A stretch of 64,000 bases of DNA, taken from assembly GCA_025352795.1 (NCBI GenBank), contig JANXSF010000127.1, positions 1-64,000 of the forward strand, written 5' to 3'. The notes below the pieces were generated by a model, which was not told the origin of the DNA, searched no databases, and was given only the letters and a program-made list of their open reading frames with translations. This document shows positions 53,276-63,258 of this stretch, in pieces; within the stretch, counting starts at the first letter, position 1; every line of letters begins with the position of its first letter. The stretch is from Acidobacteriota bacterium (GTDB lineage Bacteria; Acidobacteriota; Terriglobia; Bryobacterales; Bryobacteraceae). The translations under genes were made by a program, and so were the position numbers.

Positions 53276-54643
53276 ATGAAACTAAACCCCTGCTGTTCCG
53301 GACCCGTCTATTCCGCTGGCTTAGGAAGGCGGAGCTTTGTGCAAGTGGGCATGTTGGGAGGGCTTGGCGTTTCTCTCGGTGATGTTTTGCGCGCCCAGAG
53401 CCGCGTTCGCGTGGAAGGCGATAAAACTGTCCGCCCGGAAGGTCGCGCAAAGAGCGTGATTCAAATCATCTTTCCCGGAGGCATGTCGCACCAGGAATCC
53501 TGGGATCCTAAACCTGATGCGCCTATTGAATATCGTGGGCCCCTTGGCGTCGTTAGAACCAGCATCCCGGGCATTGTGTTCAGCGAGAATCTGGAACGTA
53601 CTGCTAAGATTGCCAACAAAATATCGGTGATCCGGTCCATCTCTGGACGAGTGCCCGACCATAGCCAAGCCACCTATCATATGTTCACCGGCTACGTGCC
53701 GTCGCCTGCTATATCGCATCCTTCCATAGGATCAGTGGTGGCTCACGAGTTTGGTTCGCGCAATAATTTACCTGGCTACATCGGCGTTCCGCGAATTCCC
53801 GTGCAAGGCGGCACAGGGTACCTCAGTTCCAAATATGGAGCTTTCGAGTTGGGTGCAGATCCCGCTCAAAAATCATTTCAAGTTCGCGACGTCGCTCTGC
53901 CGAAAGGTGTCAGCGAAGAACAATTTGCCCGTCGTCGCACTGCCCGCCAAGCGATTGAAGATCATTTTCGTGAGGCAGAAAATAACCCCACAGTGCTAGA
54001 CACTATGGATGAGTTTTATCAGCAGGCCTATAAGTTAATCAGTTCCCCAGACGCACGCAAAGCCTTTACGCTGGATGGCGAACCGGAATCGATGCACAAG
54101 CTTTATGGCACCGACATGAATAATCCAAAGACCAAACAACCCTCTGGCATTGGTCGCCGGTTGATGTTGGCCCGTCGTCTGGTGGAAGCAGGCGCGCGTT
54201 TTGTCACGGTGCAGCATGAATCCGGGTGGGATAATCACGTCCGCATTAAGGACGCGTTCAACAACAACATGCCGCCCTTTGATTATGCTTTCGCCGGTCT
54301 AATTACAGATTTGGAACAGCGTGGCTTACTGGATACAACGTTGGTCATGGTTACCACCGAATTCGGTCGAACCCCGAAGATCAATGATACAGCCGGTCGG
54401 GACCATTGGGCTCGCTGCTTCTCTTTAGTACTTGCTGGCGGTGGCATTACGAAAGGCCAGATTTACGGGTCTTCCAACGCAACAGCGGCTGAACCCGATC
54501 AGAATCCCGTGACAATTGAAGATTACCTGTTCACCGTTTATCATCAGTTGGGTATCAACGCAAGTGACCGTCTGGTTGCCCCCGGTGGCCGCCCCATAGA
54601 CATTATTCGTGGTGGCCAACTGGTTCGCGGACTGATTGCTTAA
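53276..54643 (+). CDS. DUF1501 exported protein (second copy)
   Basis: A 455-residue DUF1501 protein with a Tat-like start (GRRSFVQVGMLGGLGVSL). It shows the family blocks SVIQIIFPGGMSHQESWDPKP, the metal-type His in VQHESGWDNHVRI, VMVTTEFGRTPK and GRDHWARCFSLVLAGGG, and an end in RPIDIIRGGQLVRGLI. It diverges strongly from the DUF1501 gene at 49446, so this is not a recent duplicate. The next gene's ATG touches its TAA, and the downstream genes follow without gaps, indicating one operon. Confidence 0.88.
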   Translation: MKLNPCCSGPVYSAGLGRRSFVQVGMLGGLGVSLGDVLRAQSRVRVEGDKTVRPEGRAKSVIQIIFPGGMSHQESWDPKPDAPIEYRGPLGVVRTSIPGIVFSENLERTAKIANKISVIRSISGRVPDHSQATYHMFTGYVPSPAISHPSIGSVVAHEFGSRNNLPGYIGVPRIPVQGGTGYLSSKYGAFELGADPAQKSFQVRDVALPKGVSEEQFARRRTARQAIEDHFREAENNPTVLDTMDEFYQQAYKLISSPDARKAFTLDGEPESMHKLYGTDMNNPKTKQPSGIGRRLMLARRLVEAGARFVTVQHESGWDNHVRIKDAFNNNMPPFDYAFAGLITDLEQRGLLDTTLVMVTTEFGRTPKINDTAGRDHWARCFSLVLAGGGITKGQIYGSSNATAAEPDQNPVTIEDYLFTVYHQLGINASDRLVAPGGRPIDIIRGGQLVRGLIA

Positions 54644-57052
54644 ATGCGAAAATTACTCTGCTGCACGCTGCTGGTGTTTCGAGCTTACGCGGAACAACAC
54701 ATGGTGGAATATCTGTTGCCTCGCGGTGCAGGTCGCGGTGAGATTGTGGAGGTCATCTTTCATGGGCTGGATCTGGATGATCCGCGCGAAGTGGTCTTCT
54801 ATCGTCCCGGCATACGGGCAGTAGGTTTCACTTCGGAAACTCTCAATCAAACAACGCGCACCGCCAATGGAGGTTCCATTTCCAAGGCGGCCAAAGTACG
54901 CTTTGAAATTGCCGGCGATTGTCCTATAGGGGAACATCCCTTGCGTTTACGGACAGGCACGTCACTCAGTGAAGTGGTGACGTTTTGGGTTGGTCCGTAT
55001 CCTACCGTGAAGGAATTGGAGAAAAACTCAGGGCAGAATGATTCTATTGAAACAGCTCAACTGGTAAGTTTTAATTCTACCGTCAACGGTGAAATCCTTC
55101 CCGGTGAAGGGATGGATCGGGATTACTATCGAGTTGAAGCGACCAAGGGTCAACGAATCTCGCTGGAAGTGGAAAGTGTTCGTCTGGGAACGTTGCACTA
55201 TGGTGGTGAAAACGACCTCAGCATTCGGCTGCTGGATGCAAAAGGTAACGAAACTGCCGCAAATAGCGACAATCCGCTGCATGGAATGGATCCTTTGTTG
55301 ACGATACTGGCACCCACAACCGGATCTTATTACGTCGAAGTGATGCAACAAATATTCAGCGCTCCACGGCAAGGATTCTATAGGCTTCACATCAGCGACA
55401 AGCCCCGACCGTTGGCTATTTATCCAGCAGGTGGGCAGGTAGGTGAGAATCTTTCAGCCACACTGTTGGGTGATCCTAGTGGCGAATTGAAGGAAACAAT
55501 TCAACTACCCAACGCGCCGGGAAACTTCGAATATTCTGACGGCGCACCTTCCTCAAATACGTTGCGGGTTTCCTCTTACAAGAACGTGTTGGAAGGAGAA
55601 CCGGTCACGTCATTACCAGCGGCCTTGAACGGAATCATCTCCACCAAAGGTGAGGCCGATGTTTTCAACTTCATCGCAAAGAAAGGTGAATCCTGGCGAA
55701 TGCGGGTGTATGGCCGAACCTTGGGCTCACCCGTTGATCCAAAGATCTCTATTCGATCCAGCAACGGAAAACTACTGCAGCAGGCCGACGATTCCACATT
55801 GGCGGAATTGGGCTTCGTTTCTTCGCGCAGCACATGGCACATCAAAGATACGCTGGACCCCATCTTGGTATTCAAAGCCCCTGCCGACGGTGATTACAAC
55901 ATCACAATCGAAGACACGCGCGGCCAAGGCGGCGCGCTGTTCGTGTACCGCGTGGAGGTGGAACCCTTAACAAACTCTGTGCTCACGCACATTACATATC
56001 GCGAAGGCTACCAGATTCCACGCCTCACCGGATTGATCGTTCCACAAGGAAATCAATGGACACTGGACGTACAAATCGCACCGGGATTTGGTAACCAGTA
56101 CAAAGGCGATATAGAACTGGAAGCCATTGGTTTGCCGCGCGGCGTCACCATGCAGGCACCCCGATATAAGGCCGGAACCACAGTGATGCCAGTGCAATTT
56201 ACTGCTGCTCCCGATGCTGAACAGCAAGCGGCACTCATTGAGATTTTTGCCAAAGCTGTGGAACCGGGTGTGAAGCTGGAAAGCGGATCGCGTTACGGAT
56301 TGGCCTTGGTAAATCGTCGAGGACTGTTGCCGTGGCACATGGTATTTCTAGAAACATATGCACTTGCTGTAACCAAACCTGCACCGTTTCATATTGAAAT
56401 TGAACAGCCGCAAGTCCCCCTTGCACAGAACGGAGAGCTGACTCTACAAGTGAAAGTTGTGCGGCACAATGCTTTTAATGGGGCCATTGAGATGCAACCG
56501 GACTGGTTGCCACAAGGCTTGTCCAAAGAAAATACAGTGACCATTCCTGCTGGTAAGAACGGTGCCAAATTTACGGTCAGTGCCGATTCAAAAATCAAGC
56601 CAGGTGAATATCAGATCGCGATGAATGCATCCACCGTTGGCGGTGATGCGTTCAGCGGCGTGGGCCGAATTCGTGTTTCTTCTCCATTCATTAAAGTCCA
56701 GGTGACTGAACCATACCTGACTGTAACTCTGCTCCGCGCATCGGTTGAACGGGGTCATCGCGGCCAAATCACTGGCACATTGAAACATCTGAAACTCTTT
56801 GACGGCAAGGCGGCAGTGACATTGAAACGATTACCGAATGGTGTGAAACTTGTCGGCAGTATTCCGGAAATCATGTCCGGTGATACACAAGTCGTGTTCA
56901 ATGTAGAAGCGTCAGAAGATGCGCTGGCTGGGCTTTACAAAGAAATTACGTGCGAAGTTACCGTGAAGGAAAACGGGCAATTAGTGAAGCAACAGACCGG
57001 ATCGGGGATCCTGCGCGTTGATCCTGCCAAGGCAAGGTCGGCTACAAAATGA
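54644..57052 (+). CDS. Exported PPC-domain / Ig-like protein
   Basis: An 802-residue protein: signal peptide (about 1-16), then at least two bacterial pre-peptidase C-terminal (PPC) domains with the pattern D.D.Y.v.a..Gq.i.leV (MDRDYYRVEATKGQRISLEVES, ADVFNFIAKKGESWRMRVYG), followed by several Ig-like or beta-sandwich segments. No catalytic motif is recognised. PPC domains are usually appended to secreted proteins for surface binding. It sits between DUF1501 and DUF1549 genes with no intergenic bases, so it is probably a scaffold or substrate binder of that complex. Confidence 0.78.
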   Translation: MRKLLCCTLLVFRAYAEQHMVEYLLPRGAGRGEIVEVIFHGLDLDDPREVVFYRPGIRAVGFTSETLNQTTRTANGGSISKAAKVRFEIAGDCPIGEHPLRLRTGTSLSEVVTFWVGPYPTVKELEKNSGQNDSIETAQLVSFNSTVNGEILPGEGMDRDYYRVEATKGQRISLEVESVRLGTLHYGGENDLSIRLLDAKGNETAANSDNPLHGMDPLLTILAPTTGSYYVEVMQQIFSAPRQGFYRLHISDKPRPLAIYPAGGQVGENLSATLLGDPSGELKETIQLPNAPGNFEYSDGAPSSNTLRVSSYKNVLEGEPVTSLPAALNGIISTKGEADVFNFIAKKGESWRMRVYGRTLGSPVDPKISIRSSNGKLLQQADDSTLAELGFVSSRSTWHIKDTLDPILVFKAPADGDYNITIEDTRGQGGALFVYRVEVEPLTNSVLTHITYREGYQIPRLTGLIVPQGNQWTLDVQIAPGFGNQYKGDIELEAIGLPRGVTMQAPRYKAGTTVMPVQFTAAPDAEQQAALIEIFAKAVEPGVKLESGSRYGLALVNRRGLLPWHMVFLETYALAVTKPAPFHIEIEQPQVPLAQNGELTLQVKVVRHNAFNGAIEMQPDWLPQGLSKENTVTIPAGKNGAKFTVSADSKIKPGEYQIAMNASTVGGDAFSGVGRIRVSSPFIKVQVTEPYLTVTLLRASVERGHRGQITGTLKHLKLFDGKAAVTLKRLPNGVKLVGSIPEIMSGDTQVVFNVEASEDALAGLYKEITCEVTVKENGQLVKQQTGSGILRVDPAKARSATK

Positions 57053-59220
57053 AGTATTTGATCCTGTTTATTTCAGCATCAGTATTCGCCGCCACGCCGA
57101 GTTTTCGCCTGGACGTAATGCCGGTATTTTTTCGTGCAGGCTGCAACAGTGGTGGATGCCACGGCGCTGCTTCGGGTAAGGATGGGTTCCGCCTATCTTT
57201 GTTTGGATACGACCCCGCAGGTGATTATTACCGCTTGACACAACAGATGGTGGGTCGCAGAATTGATGTGGCTGTGCCCGAACAAAGCCTACTCTTGATG
57301 AAGGCCTTGGGCAAAGTACCTCATACCGGTGGTCAACGTTTTAAGATAAATAGTGAACACTATCAAACGCTTTTGCACTGGATTGAAGCGGGCGCTCCAG
57401 ATGATACGGAAACTGTTCCCACCGCTACCGGCCTTGCCATTGTGCCCGATAAAATCCTGTTTCAAGGCAAGGACAAGACTCGCAAGGTAAAGGTGATGGC
57501 AACCTATTCCGATGGGTCAGAACGGGATGTGACTCGTCTCGCTTTGTACTTAACCAACAATGCAGCCAATGCTGGGATTGACGATCAGGGCAATGTATCG
57601 GCTGGAACTAGTGGGGCTACCAATGTGTTTGCGCGCTTTGCCAAGTTCACTACCGGTGCTGAAGTGATCGTGTTGCCGCAGAATTCTGCCGGGTACATAA
57701 AGCCTTCTGTGAAACCAGCAAACTATATTGATGAACTGGTTTCTTCCCGGTTGGACAAGTTGCGAATTCTTCCCAGTGGCCTGGCTGACGACCAGCAGTT
57801 TCTTCGGCGCGTTTATCTTGACCTGATTGGATTGCCGCCGTCCACCGATGAATATCGCCGCTTCATGGCGTCCAAAAATCGTGCCAAGCTGATTGACGAA
57901 TTGATGGAGCGCGATGAGTTCGCTGACGTCTGGGCTACCAAATGGTCAGAGATGGTGAAGGTTCGGGGAGATACAAATAGCGGGTCAGGCACCGATCCGA
58001 AAGTCGCCCAGATCTACTATAAATGGATTCGAGAACAGGTGAAGAAGAATACGCCATTGGACCAATTTGTAAGGGCTCAAGTGCAAGGCAGCGGCAGTAA
58101 TCTGTCCGATCCGCAAGCCAACCTCTACACCATGCTGCCGCAAGGAAATTATCAAGCCAAGGCAGTTGCTCAGGATGTGGCCCAGGTATTTACAGGTGTG
58201 CGAATTCAATGTGCAGAATGCCACAACCATCCGTTTGACCGTTGGACCATGGATGACTATTACGGCTTTGTAAGTTTCTTCACCGGAGTGAAACGCAAGT
58301 ATGGTGCCGATGCCGTGGAGTTCTACATCTATAACGATCCCAATGCGCCCACTGCGAAGCATTTGTTAGATGGCCGTCCGATGGCTCCAAAGTTTTTGGG
58401 CGGACAAACGCTGGACACGAAAGGTGTCCAAAAGAAAATGCAAGATCCACGCGATGCGTTGGCCGATTGGCTCACTTCACCAGACAACGTAATGTTTCGG
58501 CAAAATCTGGCGAATCGAATTTGGGCTCATTTTTTCGGGCGAGGAATTGTGGAACCAGTGGACGATGTTCGCATCAGCAATCCGCCAAGCAATCGCGATT
58601 TGATTGAAGCTCTGGGGCGAAAGTTGGCAGAATATCACTTTGATTCAAAGGCATTGATCCGCGACATTTGTAATTCGCGAACCTATCAGGCGGCGTCACT
58701 GGGCAACGCTAGCAATAAATCAGATGACCTTCAGTTTTCCCATGCCGCCGTGCGTCGGTTGCGGGCAGATGTCATGCTGGACGCCATTTCCCAAGTCACC
58801 GGAGTGAAGACTACTTTCAATAATTTCCCCACTGGATATAGGGCTTCACAGGTGTTTGATGGAGGGGCTCATTACGGGCATTATTTCTTGAAGACCTTTG
58901 GCCTGGCGTCTCGCGAAACGGTGAGCGCTGCCGATACCAGAATGGAGCCCACGCTTTCGCAAGCCCTGCATTTAATCAACGGCAACACCATTGATGAGAA
59001 GGTTGCAAAAAGCACTGTGATTTCCGGAATGTTGAAGGCAAATAAATCGCCAGCGGAGATGCTGGATGAACTGTATATTCGGGCCTTGACCCGCGTTCCT
59101 ACTGTCATTGAAAAGAAGAAGTTATTGGCCATGACAGACGCTGATCCTAAAGATCGTAAAGTATACGAAGATATTTTCTGGGGCTTGCTGAACTCCACTG
59201 AGTTCGCATTCAATCACTAA
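57049..59220 (+). CDS. DUF1549/DUF1553 exported protein with Cys-rich haem-like site
   Basis: A 723-residue protein with a signal peptide (about 1-14). The N-terminal Cys motif CNSGGCHGAASGKDGFRLSL resembles the haem or metal region of planctomycete-type cytochrome domains. A Big_2/Ig-like segment follows (about 125-205, ATYSDGSERDVTRLALY), then DUF1549 (LRRVYLDLIGLPPSTDEYRRF) with CAECHNHPFDRWTMDDYYG, and DUF1553 (RQNLANRIWAHFFGRGIVEP). The start overlaps the previous stop (ATGA). It is the electron-transfer-like partner of the DUF1501 protein two genes upstream. Confidence 0.87.
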   Translation: MKYLILFISASVFAATPSFRLDVMPVFFRAGCNSGGCHGAASGKDGFRLSLFGYDPAGDYYRLTQQMVGRRIDVAVPEQSLLLMKALGKVPHTGGQRFKINSEHYQTLLHWIEAGAPDDTETVPTATGLAIVPDKILFQGKDKTRKVKVMATYSDGSERDVTRLALYLTNNAANAGIDDQGNVSAGTSGATNVFARFAKFTTGAEVIVLPQNSAGYIKPSVKPANYIDELVSSRLDKLRILPSGLADDQQFLRRVYLDLIGLPPSTDEYRRFMASKNRAKLIDELMERDEFADVWATKWSEMVKVRGDTNSGSGTDPKVAQIYYKWIREQVKKNTPLDQFVRAQVQGSGSNLSDPQANLYTMLPQGNYQAKAVAQDVAQVFTGVRIQCAECHNHPFDRWTMDDYYGFVSFFTGVKRKYGADAVEFYIYNDPNAPTAKHLLDGRPMAPKFLGGQTLDTKGVQKKMQDPRDALADWLTSPDNVMFRQNLANRIWAHFFGRGIVEPVDDVRISNPPSNRDLIEALGRKLAEYHFDSKALIRDICNSRTYQAASLGNASNKSDDLQFSHAAVRRLRADVMLDAISQVTGVKTTFNNFPTGYRASQVFDGGAHYGHYFLKTFGLASRETVSAADTRMEPTLSQALHLINGNTIDEKVAKSTVISGMLKANKSPAEMLDELYIRALTRVPTVIEKKKLLAMTDADPKDRKVYEDIFWGLLNSTEFAFNH

Positions 59221-60612
59221 ATGATACGCTGGCCTGCTTGCTTATTTCTCATTGCAACTGTTCGTGGGCAAGCTCCAGTAAGTTATGAAGTGGAAATTAA
59301 ACCACTCCTGCGGCGGCACTGTTTTACTTGTCACAGTACAGAAGAAAAGAGGGCTGGCCTGGATTTGGAAAGCTTCGCCGGACTGATGAAAGGCGGTGGT
59401 TCCGGTGAGATTGTGAAGCCCGGCCGTCCCGGTAGCAGTATTCTTTTTCTGGCAATTTCGCACGAAGGAAATGGTGTGCCGAACATGCCGCAGGGTCAGC
59501 CAAAAATCTCTGATGCGGACATCGCTTTGATCCGCGAATGGATTCAGCAAGGGCTTCTCGATAGGCCCGGCGGAAAATCGCGAGTTGCCGATAGAGGCAA
59601 CCTGGAAGTGGCCGCCAGTCTGCTTCCGAAGCCGAAAGGCGCGCCTGCCATGCCCGGTCAACTCCCGCTGTTGGATGCGCAAACCTTACAGGCAGCGCAA
59701 CCGATAACGGCGATTGCAGCCAGCCCCTGGACACCGCTGTTAGCAGTAGCTGGGCATGATCGAATTGCTTTATATAATTCTTCAACGCGCGAAAAAGTAG
59801 GAGCTCTGGCGTTTCCTGAAGGCATCCCTTATGTGCTGCGCTTTAGTCGCGATGGTGCTTGGTTGCTTGCTGGTGGCGGTCGCGGGGCGGTGTCAGGAAA
59901 AGTGGTGTTGTTCGATGTGAAATCAGGCAAGCGGCTGGGTGAGTTCGGTGGTGAGCGTGATGTTGTGCTGGCTGCCGATGTCAGTGCTGACGGAAAGTTA
60001 GTGGCCTTGGGAGGTCCCGGCAAAGTGGTTCGCGTTTTTGCGGTCAGCCAGCCAGGAACAAAGCCACTGTATGAAATTAGCAAACATACCGATTGGATAA
60101 CAGCATTGGAATTCAGTCCCGATGGATTACGTTTAGCGACTGCCGACCGTGCTGGTGGCGTGCATATTTGGGAGTCTGAAAGCGGAGGTTTTCTGGTGAG
60201 CCTTGCTGAGCATAAGGATGCCATCACTTCCTTAAGCTGGCGTTATGACGCGCTGATGCTTGCCACCGCAAGTGAAGATGGTCAGTTGATTTTGTGGGAC
60301 ATGCGCGACGGCTTTCCCGCTGCCACGTTAACTCCGCATCAACAAAAGCCTCCACCAGGAAACTTCGGAAAGTTACCGGGTGGCGTGCTCAGTGTTCAAT
60401 TCGGAGTTGATGGCAGGCTATTCAGTACTGGTCGGGATCGAGCGCTAAGAGTGTTTTCAACTTTAGGAAAAGCGTTGGGAGCATTGCCACCGGGCCCTTC
60501 CATGATAACCAGGATCACAGTTAGTTTCGACGGCAAGATGGCTATTGCTGGTGACGCGTCTGGAAAAGTGCACTTTTGGGACGGCAACAAAGATACGCTG
60601 TTAGTACCTTAA
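59221..60612 (+). CDS. Cytochrome c-WD40 fusion protein
   Basis: A 463-residue exported protein: signal peptide (about 1-16), a planctomycete-type c-type cytochrome domain (about 20-115; CFTCHS, MPQGQPKISDADIALIREWIQQG), then a WD40 propeller (about 160-460) with blades such as DWITALEFSPDGLRLATAD, DAITSLSWRYDALMLATAS, and GKVHFWDG. Such fusions are found with DUF1501/DUF1549 clusters. The ATG immediately follows the previous TAA. The stop is shared as a palindromic TTAA with the convergent fabH gene. Confidence 0.86.
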   Translation: MIRWPACLFLIATVRGQAPVSYEVEIKPLLRRHCFTCHSTEEKRAGLDLESFAGLMKGGGSGEIVKPGRPGSSILFLAISHEGNGVPNMPQGQPKISDADIALIREWIQQGLLDRPGGKSRVADRGNLEVAASLLPKPKGAPAMPGQLPLLDAQTLQAAQPITAIAASPWTPLLAVAGHDRIALYNSSTREKVGALAFPEGIPYVLRFSRDGAWLLAGGGRGAVSGKVVLFDVKSGKRLGEFGGERDVVLAADVSADGKLVALGGPGKVVRVFAVSQPGTKPLYEISKHTDWITALEFSPDGLRLATADRAGGVHIWESESGGFLVSLAEHKDAITSLSWRYDALMLATASEDGQLILWDMRDGFPAATLTPHQQKPPPGNFGKLPGGVLSVQFGVDGRLFSTGRDRALRVFSTLGKALGALPPGPSMITRITVSFDGKMAIAGDASGKVHFWDGNKDTLLVP

Positions 60613-61598
60613 TAGGACCATCGCCAAAGCGTCGACCCAATCGTAAATCCCGCACCGACTGAAGCAAATACTACTAAATCACCCTTGTTCAAACGACCTT
60701 CGGCAATTGCATCTCGCGTGGCCAATGGAATGGTAGCCGCTGTAGTGTTGCCGTAACGATCAATGTTCACCATTACTTTATCCATAGGCAGACCAAGCCG
60801 ATCGGCAACTGCCGTGATGATTCGCAAGTTGGCCTGATGGGGCACAAACAATTGAATGTCGTTAGCCGATAGATTGTTTTTTTCCAGCAGCACCTTCGTC
60901 GCTTCATACATTTTGCGCACCGCGTACTTGAACACCTGCGAGCCATCCTGATGAACATAGTGCAACCCACTGGTAACTGTTTCTACTGTTGAAGGCATGC
61001 GACTGCCACCTGCGGGCATCTTCAGAAAGTCACCACCAGACCCATCAATTTCATTATGAAAGCCAATGAAACCGCCCTCATCTTCACCCGATGGCTCAAT
61101 CAAAAATGCTCCAGCACCATCTCCAAACAGCACGCAGGTAGCTCGATCCTGATAGTTCAGGATGCTGGACATTTTGTCCGATCCAATCACCAAAACTTTT
61201 TTATGGCTACCGGATCGCACCAGTTGTGCACCAGTCGTAATGCCGTACACAAAGCCGGAACATGCCGCAACCAGATCGAACCCCCAAGCTCCCTTTGCTC
61301 CAATCTTGTCCTGCACCAGGCACGCTGTGGATGGGAAAAACATGTCTGGCGTAACGGTGCAGACAATAATCGCTTCCACTTCCGCTGCGTCAATGCCGCG
61401 TTGCGCAAGGCAAATCTTCGCTGCCTCAATGGCCATGTCGCTAGTGGCGATTTCAGGACCGGCGATGTGCCGCTCCCGTATGCCAGTGCGATCCACAATC
61501 CATGCATCGTTGGTTTCAACGAGTTTTTCTAAATCCTGATTGGTTAAAATCTTCGGGGGAACCCAACAGCCAACAGAGCTAATTTTTGCGCTTACCAA
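60609..61598 (-). CDS. fabH: 3-oxoacyl-ACP synthase III
   Basis: A 329-residue KAS III that condenses acetyl-CoA with malonyl-ACP to start fatty acid synthesis. The triad is visible: Cys in LVAACSGFVYG, His in VPHQANLRI, and Asn in RYGNTTAAT. TGIRERHIA and GAGFTIGSTLWRW are standard. TTG start with AGGA about 7 bases upstream; no ATG is near the family start. No fab cluster surrounds it. Related enzymes make other acyl chains, but all diagnostic residues fit FabH. Confidence 0.94.
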   Translation of the reverse strand: MVSAKISSVGCWVPPKILTNQDLEKLVETNDAWIVDRTGIRERHIAGPEIATSDMAIEAAKICLAQRGIDAAEVEAIIVCTVTPDMFFPSTACLVQDKIGAKGAWGFDLVAACSGFVYGITTGAQLVRSGSHKKVLVIGSDKMSSILNYQDRATCVLFGDGAGAFLIEPSGEDEGGFIGFHNEIDGSGGDFLKMPAGGSRMPSTVETVTSGLHYVHQDGSQVFKYAVRKMYEATKVLLEKNNLSANDIQLFVPHQANLRIITAVADRLGLPMDKVMVNIDRYGNTTAATIPLATRDAIAEGRLNKGDLVVFASVGAGFTIGSTLWRWSY

Positions 61599-61635
61599 TT
61601 GATCCTCATAGAGTGTGCAACAAAACCGTCTTCCT

Positions 61636-62337
61636 ATGTTACATTCGTGGGAAATGCATGTACAGACCGAAGTCTACCATCAGGTGTTCCGGACCCTTCG
61701 TCCGCGCACGCCAATGCCAGAGATTTCAGTTGAATACTGCAAATTTGCCAACGCCAACAGCTTCATAAAAATGTCCGGCGGAAAGTTGGAAGTGCGCATC
61801 ACTGACATGTTGGAGGGCGCTCCCTGTCCCATTCTCGAAGCGCTGGCGCACATTCTTTTGTCAAAACTATTTCGGCTCCAAGTCCCGCGACTCTATACCA
61901 GCCGCTACCGTTCGTACTTCAATCGCAGTGAAATGAGCCGTACCTTGCACCTGGTGCGCCAACAACGCGGTCGAAAGCATGTTTCCGGCCCCCAAGGCGA
62001 GTTTTACAACCTTATGGAAATCTTTGAATCCATCAACCAACGATTCTTCAATGGCCTGATGGCTAGGCCGGAATTAGGCTGGAGTCTGCGCCTATCGCGC
62101 ACTATTCTGGGTCATTTCGATCCTTCGCACAATGCCATCATTATCAGCCGAATTTTTGATCGTGCGGAAATCCCTCTGCTGGCTTTGGAATACGTGATGT
62201 TCCATGAAATGTTGCATCTACGTTTTCCCATTGAAAGCCGTGGTGCCCGCAGATGTATCCACACTCAAGCATTCAAGGCTGAAGAGAAAACGTTTCCAGA
62301 ATATAAGAAGGCTAAGGAATTGTTGAAGTCACTTTGA
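61636..62337 (+). CDS. SprT-like zinc metallopeptidase
   Basis: A 233-residue protein with a zinc-peptidase site VMFHEMLHLRFP (HExxH) and a third His in RCIHTQAFKAEEK, as in SprT/Wss1-like and related DUF-class enzymes. The middle region (FESINQRFFNGLMARPELGWSLRLSRT) resembles the SprT-like lead-in to the metal site. It is cytosolic, with no signal peptide. The start is unclear: GTG 61615, ATG 61636 and ATG 61654 are all possible, none with a convincing ribosome site. It is divergent from fabH across a short gap. Confidence 0.78.
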   Translation: MLHSWEMHVQTEVYHQVFRTLRPRTPMPEISVEYCKFANANSFIKMSGGKLEVRITDMLEGAPCPILEALAHILLSKLFRLQVPRLYTSRYRSYFNRSEMSRTLHLVRQQRGRKHVSGPQGEFYNLMEIFESINQRFFNGLMARPELGWSLRLSRTILGHFDPSHNAIIISRIFDRAEIPLLALEYVMFHEMLHLRFPIESRGARRCIHTQAFKAEEKTFPEYKKAKELLKSL

Positions 62338-62405
62338 TACTGGTACTTTTCATACTGGAACAGAAACAAGGTTTCGATTTAAGATAGAAGCAGAGGATTT
62401 CCATT

Positions 62406-62849
62406 TTGTTTAAGCAACTCCGCGTTCTGTTCAGCCTAATTCTGCTTGCGACATTAAGTGTCCAGGCCGCCACTCCAGAAGTAAAGGTATTCAAAACCAG
62501 CACCTGTGGATGCTGTGGCAAATGGGTGGAACACTTGCGCGCGAATGGGTTCACTGTGACAGTAACCGATGTACCCAGCACTGCTGAATACCGCGTGAAA
62601 TATGGCGTGCCAGAGAAATTAGCATCCTGCCATACGGGTGTGGTGAATGGTTATGCACTTGAAGGTCACGTGCCTGCTCGTGAGATCAAGAAGTTGTTGG
62701 AATCAAATTCCAAAGCCAAAGGACTTGCTGTTCCTGGTATGCCTGCCGGATCACCCGGTATGGAAATGGGTCGCGCCGACGCGTACGAAGTTCTGCTGTT
62801 CGACGCCGACGGCAAGACCACAGTGTACGGCAAGTACGAAGCCAAATAA
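62406..62849 (+). CDS. DUF411 metal-binding exported protein
   Basis: A 147-residue DUF411 protein with a signal peptide (about 1-21, ending VQAA). The CGCCGKW motif and the downstream CHTGVVNGYALEGHVP are family hallmarks and likely bind copper or another metal. DUF411 proteins are often linked to metal resistance. TTG start with AGAGGA about 10 bases upstream. It appears monocistronic. Confidence 0.86.
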   Translation: MFKQLRVLFSLILLATLSVQAATPEVKVFKTSTCGCCGKWVEHLRANGFTVTVTDVPSTAEYRVKYGVPEKLASCHTGVVNGYALEGHVPAREIKKLLESNSKAKGLAVPGMPAGSPGMEMGRADAYEVLLFDADGKTTVYGKYEAK

Positions 62850-62884
62850 GCACTTTAATATCGGGACGTGACTGAAGTGAACCC

Positions 62885-63073
62885 TTGAAAACTCGTCAAG
62901 GGTTACCTGTGGAGCAACCTATTCGTGCACAAAAGAAGCTAGGGTTGCCTTTTGGTATTGCTCAGAAGTCGGTATTGGTTCCAGAAGGTGGTGCTTGGTA
63001 GGCACCGCTTACAGATGAAGAGGCTGATGCCTGGATTGAGGGTAACTGTTCCCTACAGGCACCAATGAAATAA
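62885..63073 (+). pseudogene. Possible decayed small gene with an in-frame TAG
   Basis: From TTG 62885 the frame reads LKTRQGLPVEQPIRAQKKLG and on to VPEGGAW, meets TAG at 62999-63001, then continues APLTDEEADAWIEGNC to TAA at 63071-63073. The second part resembles the ends of small antitoxin-like proteins, but I do not recognise a family. If real, it is a broken gene of about 60 codons. It could equally be chance; confidence is low. Confidence 0.3.
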
Positions 63074-63111
63074 TATGCGCTACCCCTCCTTGCACCGTCA
63101 TCCATTGACTA

Positions 63112-63258
63112 ATGCGAGGAGTCAAAAAACAACACCTGCCTACTAAAATCTGCCTCAGTTGTGGACGTCCCTTCACTTGGCGCAAGCGTTGGGAACGTGT
63201 CTGGGATGAGGTGAAGTATTGCAGTGATCGCTGCCGTGGGAACCCGAAGGCAGCATGA
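63112..63258 (+). CDS. DUF2256 small zinc-ribbon-like protein
   Basis: A 48-residue protein matching DUF2256: [19 protein letters not shown], then [13 protein letters not shown]. Two CxxC-type pairs probably bind zinc. DUF2256 genes commonly precede photolyase/cryptochrome genes, as here: the next gene's ATG overlaps its TGA (ATGA). The function is unknown. Confidence 0.88.
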   Translation: MRGVKKQHLPTKICLSCGRPFTWRKRWERVWDEVKYCSDRCRGNPKAA

